Below are positions 9,375 through 25,140 of a stretch of 64,000 bases of DNA, in pieces (the first letter of the stretch is position 1; every line of letters begins with the position of its first letter). The position numbers were made by a program, and so were the translations under genes. Origin of the DNA: Nansenia antarctica (lineage: Eukaryota > Chordata > Actinopteri > Argentiniformes > Microstomatidae); the NCBI GenBank assembly GCA_963989245.1, contig OZ022340.1, positions 52,639,351-52,703,350 of the forward strand, given 5' to 3'. Below the pieces are notes generated by a model. The model searched no databases. It saw only the letters and a list, made by a program, of their open reading frames with translations, and was not told the DNA's origin.

Positions 9375-10236
9375 ATAATAATAATAATATAATGACAGTA
9401 AAGAATATGAACAGTCACCTGCAGTAACATGCAGGATGACCTGTCCTGGAAGGACAACACAAAAGCCACCATCAAGAAGGCACAACAGCGGCTATACATC
9501 CTGAGAGTCCTCAGGAAGGAACACAGCAAGCAGGAGATACTGGTGGCCTTCTACCGCGGCGCAGTGGAGAGCATCCTCACCTACGGCATCTGCAACTGGT
9601 TCTCCAGCTACACAACCGCGGAGAGAAATGCGCTACAGAGAGTCGTGAGAACAGCCCAGAAGATCACCGGCGCCCCCCTCCCCTCTCTGGAAGAGCTGTA
9701 CAACACACGCTGTCTCAGGAAGGCCTCCAAGATCTCCAGGGACCCAACCCACCCTGGGTACGAGCACTTTACCCGGCTGCCCTCGAAAAGGCGGTTCAGG
9801 ACCATGGCCGCAAGGACAAACAGACTGAAGAACAGCTTCTACCCCAGGGCCGTCCAGGCCCTGAACACAGCAAAGACCTAGGTTCTGGGCCCTGGACAGT
9901 CTGGACGGATTGATGGCAGCTGCTGGACTGAAAAAATCAGGTGTAGTGCTGAGGCACAAATATGTACATTTCAAGCCTGCAAACTGCGACACTTTAAATA
10001 AATGTGCAATAACACTATGTGCAATATGACAACCCTAGTCGTCTATCTGTACAGTATAGTATAGTGGATAGTGTACATAGCCTTTATTTATGTAAACCAG
10101 CTCCTTCCCTTCTTGTGTTTTTTTAAAGTGTTTTTTTCTTTCCTAACACCAGGGGAGCCACCCCTCCTAAATGTCGTTGTTTGGTACCTGTACTGTAGCA
10201 ATGACAATAAAGACCATTCATTCATTCATTCATATC
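9375..10236 (+). mobile_element. LINE 3' fragment with reverse-transcriptase C terminus
   Basis: The open frame 9429-9881 (150 codons) encodes the region after the RT domain of an L2/CR1-like non-LTR retrotransposon (LEELYNTRCLRKA, later RTNRLKNSFYPRAVQALN). The 3' UTR ends with AATAAA and a (CATT)n tail at about 10216-10234. The 5' part is missing, so it is a dead copy. The clade assignment comes from family resemblance. Confidence 0.8.
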
Positions 10237-10755
10237 CACAAGGGAAAACAAACAGACATGCCAGTTATATCTAGTTTACCAGCAGGCTAATTAGATTCTT
10301 TCCAATGCACTTAATGTCAGTGCCATTGTATACGCATAACCTATACAGTGGAAGGTTTCTATTCTAATGAATATTCATAGCTAATTATTATAATGATCTG
10401 TCTGAGACATGCAAATGGCAATTTTCAGTGTTACATGAATTTATTCAAAAACGACAGAAGGAATTATTGCCAAGCATTGACTCCACCCCTGGTCAATATT
10501 GGATATTCCTCCAGTTTCTTCCAGTGGGTTTGATAGTGTAAAACATGATAAGATGTAATATAACACCTGGGGGGGAGGAGCCTGGCGGTGACAGTCTGGT
10601 TGACAGGTAGTGACACCTTGAAGCCCACGGCCTAGAGGAGATAGAACCCCAGGAGGCGGCCTGTCTCCCTGACAACGTGACATTAATTCCCAGCGATATT
10701 TAAATTCAACGGCGCGTTTAAATGTTTGTTATTGTCCTGAAAGCAGCAAGGCACG
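10237..10755 (+). promoter_or_regulatory. Upstream region of terf1
   Basis: About 0.5 kb between a LINE tail and the terf1 ATG. The proximal part has an E2F-like GGCGCG flanked by TTTAAA motifs (about 10698-10722). No clear TATA box or repeat is seen; promoter function is inferred from position. Confidence 0.35.
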
Positions 10756-14693
<3,938 letters not shown>

Positions 14694-15216
14694 GGCCACA
14701 GAGCTTGAGTGTGCTGGACAGTGTCCTTATCGTCTTTGTACATTACATTATTTCCCAGCAACATGTTATGCACAATAATCTGATATTAATGTGGAGAAGT
14801 TCTGTAGGTGAACTAAAGTGGCCCATCTGGTCATTATTATTATTATTATTCGTAAAACGTTGTAACATTGTTATAGTCAAAACAACGTCAATGTCAAAAC
14901 AACCAGACACCAGCAGAGGTCCTCTCCTTTCTCCTTTACTGTTTTGCAAAAACTTTGCTTAGCATTTGCTTTGTGTGAGAAAAGCAATGAGAAATGATTC
15001 ACTGTTTTGCAAAAAAAGAATACTAGAATACTGTTGTACCATTAAGAGGTTAAGATGGAGTTCAAGTCGATCCCAGTTTCATTAAAACTGTCTTAGCAAT
15101 CGCGAAAAACTGTCATTGTGTGTGTACACATGGCATGCGCTTTGCCCTTGACTCTGGATTCCGTATGGGTTTATAAAACAAAATGCATGTGACAGTTTGC
15201 TAAAGTTATTCTAAGG
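14694..15216 (+). other. terf1 3' flank, no further gene seen
   Basis: Likely 3' UTR and intergenic DNA. A 100-codon open frame at 14660-14962 is only the read-through of terf1 exon 10 in another frame. I see no repeat family here. Confidence 0.5.
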
Positions 15217-16052
15217 TTTCGAGGCAGCATGACACGTGTTCAGTGTTAGAACACAGCCGTCATGTGTTTAGTGTTAGAACAGTGTTAGAACAGTGTTAGA
15301 ACACAGCCATCATGTGTTCAGGGTTAGAACAGGGTTAGAACACAGCCATCATGTGTTCAGTCTTAGAACAGTGTTAGAACACAGCCGTCATGTGTTCAGT
15401 GTTAGAACAGTGTTAGAACACAGCCATCACGTGTTCAGTGTTAGAACAGTGTTAGAACACAGCCATCACGTGTTCAGTGTTAGAACAGTGTTAGAACACG
15501 GCCGTCATGTGTTTAGTGTTAGAACAGTGTTAGAACAGTGTTAGAACACAGCCGTCATGTGTTTAGTGTTAGAACAGTGTTAGAACACAGCCATCACGTG
15601 TTCATTGTTAGAACAGTGTAAGAACACAGCCGTCATGTGTTTAGTGTTAGAACAGTGTTAGAACACAGCCATCACGTGTTCAGGGTTAGAACAGTGTTAG
15701 AACACAGCCATCATGTGTTCAGTGTTAGAACAGTGTTAGAACACAGCCATCATGTGTTTAGTGTTAGAACAGTGTTAGAACACAGCCATCATGTGTTTAG
15801 TGTTAGAACAGTGTTAGAACACAGCCATCATGTGTTTAGTGTTAGAACAGTGTTAGAACACAGCCATCATGTGTTTAGTGTTAGAACACAGCCGTCATGT
15901 GTTCAGTGTTAGAACAGTGTTAGAACACAGCCATCACGTGTTCAGGGTTAGAACAGTGTTAGAACACAGGGTTAGAACACAGCCATCATGTGTTAGAACA
16001 CAGGGTTAGGGTTAGAACACAGTGTTAGGGTTAGAACACAGCGTTAGGGTTA
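15217..16052 (+). repeat. GTTAGAACA minisatellite grading into GGGTTAGGG
   Basis: More than twenty imperfect copies of units built from GTTAGAACAG, GTTAGAACACAGCC and ATCATGTGTT. The last 90 bp change into GGGTTAGGGTTAG motifs. Long open frames across it come from the repeat unit and are not genes. Confidence 0.95.
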
Positions 16053-16504
16053 GGCCATCATGCTGGTAGATGACGGATGCTGCCAGGCTGAACAATGGCA
16101 GAGATGCAACACAGGAGGGCTCTGGGCTCCTTCAGGTAAGGATGTTAAACGTTTTTCCTTTTGTAGTTGTTGTTGTTGTTGTTGTTGTAAGAGGCCCTGG
16201 GATGCTGAATTGACTTTGTGGCAAATGTGCCTCTCTGTGAACAGCAAGGCCTCCAGACACCTGATTCACAGCTGAAGGAGGGAAAGGAAAGGACACTTCA
16301 CAATGTGCTGAACACCACTGGGTCCAGCTCTCTTTGTGAGAGCTGTTACAAAGCTTAGCTCTGCTGCTCTGAGTACTACTGTGCACTCAAAGAACACGCT
16401 GGAGCCTGTCATTGTGGCCAATTATTTGAAAGTAGAATAGAAAAGCAGTAAAAAGTGATTTAGTACAATCAAGGAGGTAGGTCATACAAAAACGGTGTAT
16501 TCCA
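16053..16504. other. Unassigned stretch with a small (TTG)n tract
   Basis: Contains GTTGTTGTT repeats at about 16167-16188. Open frames on both strands are short and share the low-complexity tract. No gene or known repeat recognised. Confidence 0.4.
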
Positions 16505-16543
<39 letters not shown>

Positions 16544-16980
16544 GTTATTTATAAAAGCACTTTACATATAAAATCTCAGAGTGCTACAACACAGTAAGAT
16601 AAAGCAAAAACATTCAATTAAAAGGCTAAAAAAAGGCTCTATTAAAAAGGTGGGTTTTAAGGCCTCGTTTAAAAGCATCCACAGACTGTGGTGCCCTTAG
16701 GTGGTCAGGGAGAGCATTCCACAGCCTGGGAGCAGCCGAGCAGAAGGCCCGATCTCCCATCGTGCGGAGCTTGGTCCTGGGGGTCTTGAGGAGGTTGGTG
16801 GCAGTAGAACGGAGGGTGCGTGAGGAGGTCTGAGGGGTATGGAGGAGTTCCTTGAGGTAGGGGGGGGCAGTTCCATGGATGCACTGGTGGGTGAGGAGGG
16901 AGACCTTGAATTCAATTCTGAGGGAGACGGGGAGCCAGTGAAGTGATTTGAGGATGGGGGTGATGTGATCATATTCTCAG
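16505..16980 (-). mobile_element. LINE 3' fragment (L2/CR1-like)
   Basis: An (AAT)n tail at 16507-16542 and, in reverse complement, the end of an RT ORF that reads like the LINE at 38850-40620 (region around CGATCTCCCATCGTGCGGAG). The coding frame is broken. Confidence 0.75.
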
Positions 16981-17115
16981 TAAAGAGAAGATACATTAAA
17001 AAACATGGATAAAATGCATACATTTGATATTTTTGAAGCTACAATTTGAATAGTGAAAATACCACCGCTCATCCGTGATCAGACTTTGCTGAGGTGCTGG
17101 AACTGAAGTATCAAT

Positions 17116-17377
17116 AGAGTGCAAAATGACAGCATCCGCACACTCAAACACTGTGCAAAAAAACTTAGTTTATTGTGAGCTTTCGGTCATAGACCTTCTT
17201 CAGGCATAAAGCAGCCAAGGTAAGGCAGAGGTATGAAGGGTTCACATCACGTGATGCTGTTTGAACCCTTTATACCTCTGCCTTCACTTGTCTGCTTCAT
17301 CCCTGAAGGTCTATGACCGAAAGCTTGCAATAAACTGTTTTTTTGCAGTGTGGGTGTTGCGGATGCTGTTGCACTCT
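17116..17377. mobile_element. 262-bp foldback (MITE-like) element
   Basis: The two halves are near-perfect inverted copies. Left AGAGTGCAAAATGACAGC pairs with right GCTGTTGCACTCT, and inner arms containing CTTTCGGTCATAGACC pair with GGTCTATGACCGAAAG. The centre is near the TGATGCTGTTTGAACC segment. No open frame. Confidence 0.8.
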
Positions 17378-18013
17378 TTTGAAGCAATTTGAAAAGCTAG
17401 CAATTTACAACCTGAAGCAATCTAACATGACTTCTCAACAGCATTATTAAGTACCTTTATTTGTGCATGTGCCTGTTAAGGTGTGTGTGGGGAGGTGTAC
17501 TGGATGTAAACACCTACAATAAGATCCTGCCTCTACCTTCTCCCTTTGTGACACATTTGATGCAGAGAAAAAGGATCAAATGTGTTAAAATAATAAAAAT
17601 GAACCTGACACTATAAATAAACGGGGTAGGTATAACTCAAGTCTGGATCATTAATATAATGGGCCCAAATCATCTTTATACTACAGTAGCCTACACAAAC
17701 TGATTGTTGTGGGGATCTGTGTCCCATGAATTCTATTGGAGGTCTTGTGGAATAACATTGTCTGATCTAGTTGGATCAAAACTGTCAATCACTGGTCACA
17801 TTTCTAATGTCACTGTTGATCATCTGTGTCATAGCGCCACCTGCTGGTGAAAAAGGAGCAGTTGAAGTCCAGAAATTGCTGTCTGCATCTTGACTAGTGT
17901 GCAGTCTTTGCTCAGAGGAATGAAATTAAAGCAAATGTTTCTGTGACATTCTGTGACCAAAATATGAAGCCTTTATTTATTTTACCATGATTTTTTCCAG
18001 TCGATGCAGTACA
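17378..18013. other. Intergenic stretch, nothing recognised
   Basis: About 0.6 kb without convincing coding sequence or a repeat I can name. Confidence 0.4.
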
Positions 18014-18015
18014 TA

Positions 18016-19472
18016 CAGTATATCTCAAAAGTGAGTACACCCTTTAGATTTTTGCAAATATTCTGTTATATCCTTTCAGGGGATAACATTATCCTACTGA
18101 AACTTTGATATAACTTAAATTAGTCAGTGTGCTGCTTGAATAACAGTATAGATGTATTGTCCTTTGAAAATTACTCAGTACACAGCTGTTAATGTCTAAA
18201 CAGCTGGCAACAAAAGTGAGTACACCCCATAGTGAACATGTCCTAATTGTGCCCAATGATGTTGTTTTCCCGCCCTGGTGTCATGTGACTCGTTAGATTG
18301 CCAACACCCTGAAAATGAGTTGCAGCACAGTGGCTAAGATCATACAGCGGTTTTCCAGGACAGGTTCCACTCGGAACAGGCCTCGCCAGGGTCGACCAAA
18401 GAAGTTGAGTCCACGTGCTCAGCGTCATATCCAGAGGTTGGTTTCCAAAAATAGACGTGCGAGTGCTTCCAGCATTGCTGCAGAGGTTGCAGAAGTGGGA
18501 TGTCAGCCTGTCAGTGCCCAGACCATACGCCGCACACTGCATCAAATCGGTTTGTATGGCCGTCGCCCCAGACAGAAGCCTCTTCTGAAACCGATGCATA
18601 AGAAAGCCCGCAAACAGTTTGCTGAAGACAATGAATCCAAGAACATGAGTTACTGGAACCATGTCCTGTGGTCTGATGAGACCAAAATAAACCTGTTTGG
18701 GTCAGATGGTGTCCGGCGTGTGTGGCGGCACCCTGGTGAGGAGTACCAAGACAAATGTGGTTTGCCTACAGTCAAGCATGGTGGTGGCAGCATCATGGTC
18801 TGGGGCTGCATGAGTGCTGCCGGCACTGGGGAGCAGAATTTCATTGAGGGACACATGAATTCCAATATATACTGTGACATCCTGCAGCAGAGCATGATCC
18901 CCTCTCTTCGGAAACTGGGCCGGTTTTTTAGGGCAGTTTTCCAACATGATAATGACCCTAAACACACCTCCAAGATGACAACGGCCTTGCTGAAGAAGCT
19001 GAAGGTTAAGGTGATGGACTGGCCAAGTATGTCTCCAGACCTAAACCCAATTGAGCACATGTGGGGCATCCTCAAGAGGAAGGTGGAGGAGTGCAAGGTG
19101 TCAAACATCCGTGGGCTCCGTGATGTCGTCATGGAGGAGTGGAAGAAGATTCCAGAAGCAACCTGTGCAGCTCTGGTGAATTCCATGCCCAGGAGGGTTA
19201 AAGCAGTGCTAGATAACAATGGTGGTCACACAAAATATTGACACTTTGGGCACAATTTAGACATGTTCAGTATGGGGTGTACTCACTTTTGTTGCCAGCT
19301 GTTTAGACACTGAGTAATTTTCAGTGGACAATAAATCTATACTGTTATTCAAGCAGCACACTGACTACTTTAAGTTATATCAAAGTTTCATTAAGATAGT
19401 GTTATCCCCTGAAAGGATATGACAGAATATTTGCAAAAATCTAAAGGGTGTACTCACTTTTGAGATATACTG
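18016..19472 (+). mobile_element. Tc1/mariner transposon, IR/DR type
   Basis: A 1,457-bp element flanked by TA on both sides (18014-18015 and 19473-19474). Its inverted repeats are about 215 bp. Each holds an outer and an inner copy of AAAAGTGAGTACACC (near 18026 and 18211 on the left; inverted near 19275 and 19448 on the right). This is the IR/DR layout of fish Tc1 elements such as Sleeping Beauty. Both ends are intact. Confidence 0.95.
18315..19241 (+). CDS. Tc1-like transposase
   Basis: 308-codon cut-and-paste transposase frame. An HTH region (about 1-80) is followed by a GRPKKLSPR-like linker and a DDE domain. The catalytic triad is intact: D121 (WSDET), D212 (QHDNDPKH) and E247 (LNPIEH), with 34 residues between the last two (DD34E). 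Family members are usually about 340 residues; here an in-frame TAG (18294-18296) cuts off the first helices and translation can only start at Met 18315. The rest is uninterrupted, so the copy is young but probably has a crippled DNA-binding domain. Confidence 0.93.
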   Translation: MSCSTVAKIIQRFSRTGSTRNRPRQGRPKKLSPRAQRHIQRLVSKNRRASASSIAAEVAEVGCQPVSAQTIRRTLHQIGLYGRRPRQKPLLKPMHKKARKQFAEDNESKNMSYWNHVLWSDETKINLFGSDGVRRVWRHPGEEYQDKCGLPTVKHGGGSIMVWGCMSAAGTGEQNFIEGHMNSNIYCDILQQSMIPSLRKLGRFFRAVFQHDNDPKHTSKMTTALLKKLKVKVMDWPSMSPDLNPIEHMWGILKRKVEECKVSNIRGLRDVVMEEWKKIPEATCAALVNSMPRRVKAVLDNNGGHTKY

Positions 19473-19568
19473 TATATGCTAAATATCTAATAAGTTGTAA
19501 TACAAAAAGGGGCCATCTCCCAGAAAGATAAAAAGGATAGGAAGTACTATCACTGAAATTGATCTATA

Positions 19569-19735
19569 TGTTACGGTACATGTGGGAATACGGTACATGT
19601 GGGAAAACTAGGGTTAGGTGCTAGGGTGCTACGGTTAGGGTTAGGATTAGGGGTAGGGTTAAGGTTAGGGTTAGACATGTCAGCATGTACCAAGTCAAGC
19701 TAGCACCTAACCCTAACCCTAGTTTTCCCACACCA
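19569..19735. mobile_element. Palindromic element with telomere-like arms, copy 1
   Basis: Same family as 19977-20137. It starts ATATGTTACGGTACATGTGG, has a partial internal repeat of the start and contains GGGTTAGG-rich arms; the right end has diverged after TTTTCCCACA. Confidence 0.75.
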
Positions 19736-19976
19736 AAGGTCGTCATAGAAACCTAGCCTTCATACTTTCTTAGTTGAGATTAATTCTGGTCGATTCCTCA
19801 CGTCCTCCACTCGCTTCCTACTCAGAACTCAGTGGAGAACATCTAGGTTCCTCCCCTTTGATATTCTCCTACAATACTTTTTGAGACAGAAGCAAGTGGA
19901 GGACAGGAGAGGACATGAAGAATGGAGTTTCTAACAAACAAGAAAGGCCCATGTCTGATTCTAGTCTCTAATGCGT

Positions 19977-20137
19977 GTGTATATGTTACGGTACATGTGG
20001 GAAAACTAGGGTTAGGTGCTAGGGTGCTACGGTTAAGGTTAGGGATAGGATTAGGGTTAGACATGCCAGCATGTACCAAGTCGACGTAGCACCTAACCCT
20101 AACCCTAGTTTTCCCACATGTACCGTAACATATACAC
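19977..20137. mobile_element. 161-bp palindromic element, copy 2
   Basis: Perfect terminal inversion: GTGTATATGTTACGG on the left matches CCGTAACATATACAC on the right, continuing through ACATGTGGGAAAACTAGGG. The arms include GGGTTAGG telomere-like motifs. No coding capacity. Confidence 0.85.
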
Positions 20138-20633
20138 TATTCTACTTACAACATAGGTCCAAAGAAAAGAGGAATGACAGAAGTTTCACAAAAGCACATC
20201 AAGCTACAGTGATGTTATGTGGTTTATAACATCCACATATGAGACACCAGACTAGGTGAGAAGAAGCAAGGTGGTGTTGACAACTTAACAAGCCCGTTCA
20301 GTCTGCCAATGGTTTTCATGTGGTGCTGTAGATCAGTTCAGAAATGTTAAATCCATACCCATTTAAAACAGACATGAGTACTAACAAGAAGCAGCATGCG
20401 AATATTAATCTGACATGTAATAACCAATCATAGGACATGGTGAATGGCTTTGATTCAATTAACAGGATCTAAATAATGATTACCAAATCAAATTCCACAA
20501 GTACGTCAAACAGGAAACAAATGAGATTCAGAACTATGGAATAAAGCATTCAAGTACTTCATTGTTCAAGAAAAACAAGACAGGATCTTTTCTTTTTTCC
20601 CTCGACTTTATTGTATGAAAATGTACAGAGAGA
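20138..20633. other. Intergenic stretch 3' of rps16
   Basis: No gene or named repeat seen. The last 50 bases include TTTATTGT (20608-20615), the complement of an ACAATAAA-type polyadenylation signal for rps16. Confidence 0.5.
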
Positions 20634-22441
<1,808 letters not shown>

Positions 22442-22493
22442 CTGTGAAGACACAAAAATGAACATTGATGTTGGGATGTGAAACCTCTATAAA

Positions 22494-22640
22494 CAGGGAT
22501 GCAAACTGGTGATGGCCCAAAAAGGTGACAAACATTTTCTTTGCCTGGAAAACAAAGAACATTTATGAAAATTGTTGACCTACGTATTTTGAGGTAAAAA
22601 CGGCTAAAACGGCTAAAAGGTGACAAGTTTGCACCCCTAT
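22494..22640. mobile_element. hAT-like MITE, about 145 bp
   Basis: Inverted ends GGGATGCAAACTGG and AGTTTGCACCCCT with a CTATAAA direct repeat on both sides. A related fragment is at about 50766-50830. Confidence 0.6.
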
Positions 22641-22822
22641 AAAGCTGGCAGCACGTTTTAATGAATCAACACAGATGCCAGAGGGATATGGATGATGTTC
22701 TAAGTCGTGACTGCCATACGGTGCGTTCAACACAACCACCCAGCTACTAGCTAACACACTAACTATAAACTAGTAACCTAAAGCAGTTATGTACATCCCA
22801 TGACAGTTTGACAGCAGTTAGT

Positions 22823-22960
22823 CCTTCAGTCTAGAACCATTATCCTTCATTCTAGAACCATTATCCTTCATTCTAGAACCATTATCTTTCATTCTAGAAC
22901 AATTATCCTTCATTCTAGAACCATTATCCTTCATTCTAGAACCATTATCCTTCATTCTAC
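22823..22960. repeat. 21-bp tandem repeat
   Basis: Six to seven copies of a unit built on CATTCTAGAACCATTATC. The rest of 22641-23007 has no recognised feature. Confidence 0.9.
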
Positions 22961-23007
22961 AGTTTGACAGACAGTTAAAGTGTCTAACAGCTTCTGATCA
23001 CACGCAG

Positions 23008-23520
23008 CTAGCCCCCAATATTGTTCATTGGCAATGATGAAAGTTGCAAAAATCGAATATCTAATGAAGCTACAAACATCTATAAATATTTCTTTTTTAA
23101 GTGTGCATGTGCGTGCGCGTTTGGTATTGTTTCTTCTAAGCCCAGTTATTCTAAACCCACTTCAGAGGAGATACCAACTTTACAAGCCAACGTTGATCCG
23201 TTAACAAGTCAACTGAAGTTACACTTTTTACAGTTTCAACTTCTCATTCTCACAACCACCTGTGCAACCTTACACATCGTGAGCTTAGAATGATAAGGTT
23301 CTATCTCCGTTTAGAATGATAAGGTTCTATCTCCGTTTAGAATGATAAGGTTCTATCTCCGTTTAGGGCAGTTCAGAGATATTGAGCATCAAAGTTTTTA
23401 CATTCCATTATGTTTTGTGAGATGGAACCTTTGTATTTTATTAATTTCTAACAACAACAAAATTACATTTAAAAAAAAAAATAACACCACACAGGCATTA
23501 ATAAACACCTAATGGATAAG
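23008..23520 (+). repeat. 0.5-kb dispersed repeat, copy B
   Basis: Near-identical partner of 7287-7798, beginning at the same CTAGCCCCC and ending at GGATAAG. The three 26-bp tandem units are kept. The shared start marks either an element end or a break point. Confidence 0.8.
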
Positions 23521-23542
23521 TGGCTTACTAGGTTTCTGTGAT

Positions 23543-24918
23543 CAGGGTTCCCACACCTTCTGAAACATCAGATTCAAGCACCTTTCAAGGACTTTCAAGA
23601 CTCAATTCCCTCAAAAAAAAAAAAAAAAAAAAAAAAATAGACTACAAATGGTTCAAAATGCTGCTGCTCGTGTCCTTACTAGGACCAAACGGAGAGCGCA
23701 CATCACACCTGTCTTGAGATCACTACACTGGCTCCCTGTCAGTCATAGAATAGACTTTAAGATCCTTTTACTAGTTTATAAATCACTTCACTGTGATGCA
23801 CCCAATTACATGGTGGACATGCTCATAAGATACACACCAGCTAGACCCCTACGGTCTAGTGGCACGGAACTTTTAATAGTGCCAGAGGCTAGGACAAAGA
23901 GATTTGGAGGATCAGCTTTTAGCATATATGCTCCTAGATTGTGGAACACCCTACCTGAGGGCCTGAGGTTGTCTAAAACTCAGGACATTTTTAAGCGTGA
24001 CCTCAAAACCTACTTATTCAATGTCGCCTTTTGATACTAAGGGAGACATTGGACATTATAGAACTAGGATCACTAGGCCATTACACCATACTCGTGTTTT
24101 TGAGATTTGTGTTGACAGGAAAATGGACCCGGGTGCTGATGAGGCACTGTCAGCTCCAAATAGCACCTAGAGCAGTACTGGAACCGGTACAAGGGTGTAC
24201 CAGGACCACCATCAGGTTGTATTGCTGTCATCTTTATTGTCTCTATTGTGTTGTTGCATCATAACTGTGCTTAAGTTTCTCTTTTGGCAGGACCTGTGAC
24301 CATACTGGATGCAGAACGATGCAAATACAACACAAAATTTATGGACAGTGTGTACGCCGATAATATGCAAGGAATTTTTCCTGGATACATGGTGTACAGG
24401 TTTTTGCCCTTGCTTGCTTGCTTTGTGCCGGTGGTCCTGGCCTCCCCTGGGGGACCGCTGGGTACTGGTAAGCAAACTGGCTAGTAGTCGCTCTATTGGT
24501 AGAGGGCTGCAAGGGAATTTTTCCTGGCTACATAGTATACAGGTTTTTTACTTTTGCCTGCTCGCGGCTCTGTCAGTAGTGATTGATTGATTGACTGATT
24601 GACTGAACATTTTCATTGTGTGAAGCGCATTGAGTTGCATCTTGTAAGAAATGCGCTATACAAATAAAATTTGATTTGATTTGATTTGAAATTCAAGGGC
24701 CCAACACAGCATAGTTTGAGACAGATCTAGTTGAGAATTTATATAATAGGAACTATCCGCTCAGAAACAATTAAAAAGAGAGGCTTGAATGTGTGAACAC
24801 TAGATGGTCTCTTGCCTTCTCTAACACAGCAGAGCAAAACAATATATTGTGAAATATGTGTAAAGTTAAGCAATACAGAGAGGAGCTAAGTAAAATATTT
24901 TGTATATATTTATTTTTT

Positions 24919-24975
<57 letters not shown>

Positions 24976-25094
24976 GGGAATTCAAGCACTTTCAATGACC
25001 CATGTCTATTTTCAAAAACATTTAAGACCTTGATTTTTTTTCTTTTCTCAAATTCACAAACTTTCAAGGATTTCAAGGACCCATGGGAACGCTG
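23543..25094. mobile_element. TIR element, probably hAT-like, carrying a LINE
   Basis: Inverted ends CAGGGTTCCCA and TGGGAACGCTG. Subterminal TTTCAAGGACTTTCAAGAC and CAAACTTTCAAGG are related. TGTGAT is repeated directly outside both ends (23537-23542 and 25095-25100). The interior has a poly-A run, a LINE fragment and a (GA)n tract at 24920-24975. It ends 45 bp from the mcm7 exon 5 donor. Confidence 0.6.
23637..24690 (+). mobile_element. LINE 3' end (L2/CR1/Rex-like)
   Basis: The frame 23648-24034 (128 codons) encodes the post-RT region (QNAAARVLTR, HWLPVSHRIDFKIL, LWNTLPEGLR). The 3' UTR ends with AAATAAAATTTGATTTG and short tandem TTTGA units. The RT domain is missing. Confidence 0.85.
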
Positions 25095-25140
25095 TGTGAT
25101 GCATCGACCATAACAACCCCCGGAGGCCAGTCTCTCTTAC

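Noticed and set aside
15293..15912. Two repeat-rich frames (HVFSVRTVLEHSHH units)
   Set aside because: Translation of the GTTAGAACA minisatellite; units with indels break the frame and there is no start or splice context.
16060..16275. 71-codon frame with a Cys run
   Set aside because: Low-complexity (TTG)n translation, no homology, antisense frame equally open.
18650..19219. 189-codon frame antisense to the Tc1 transposase
   Set aside because: Shadow of the transposase; family resemblance is on the plus strand.
22442..25140. rps16 exon 1 in this gap
   Set aside because: I looked on the minus strand for an ATG followed by a short PSKGPLQ-type exon and a donor and found none.
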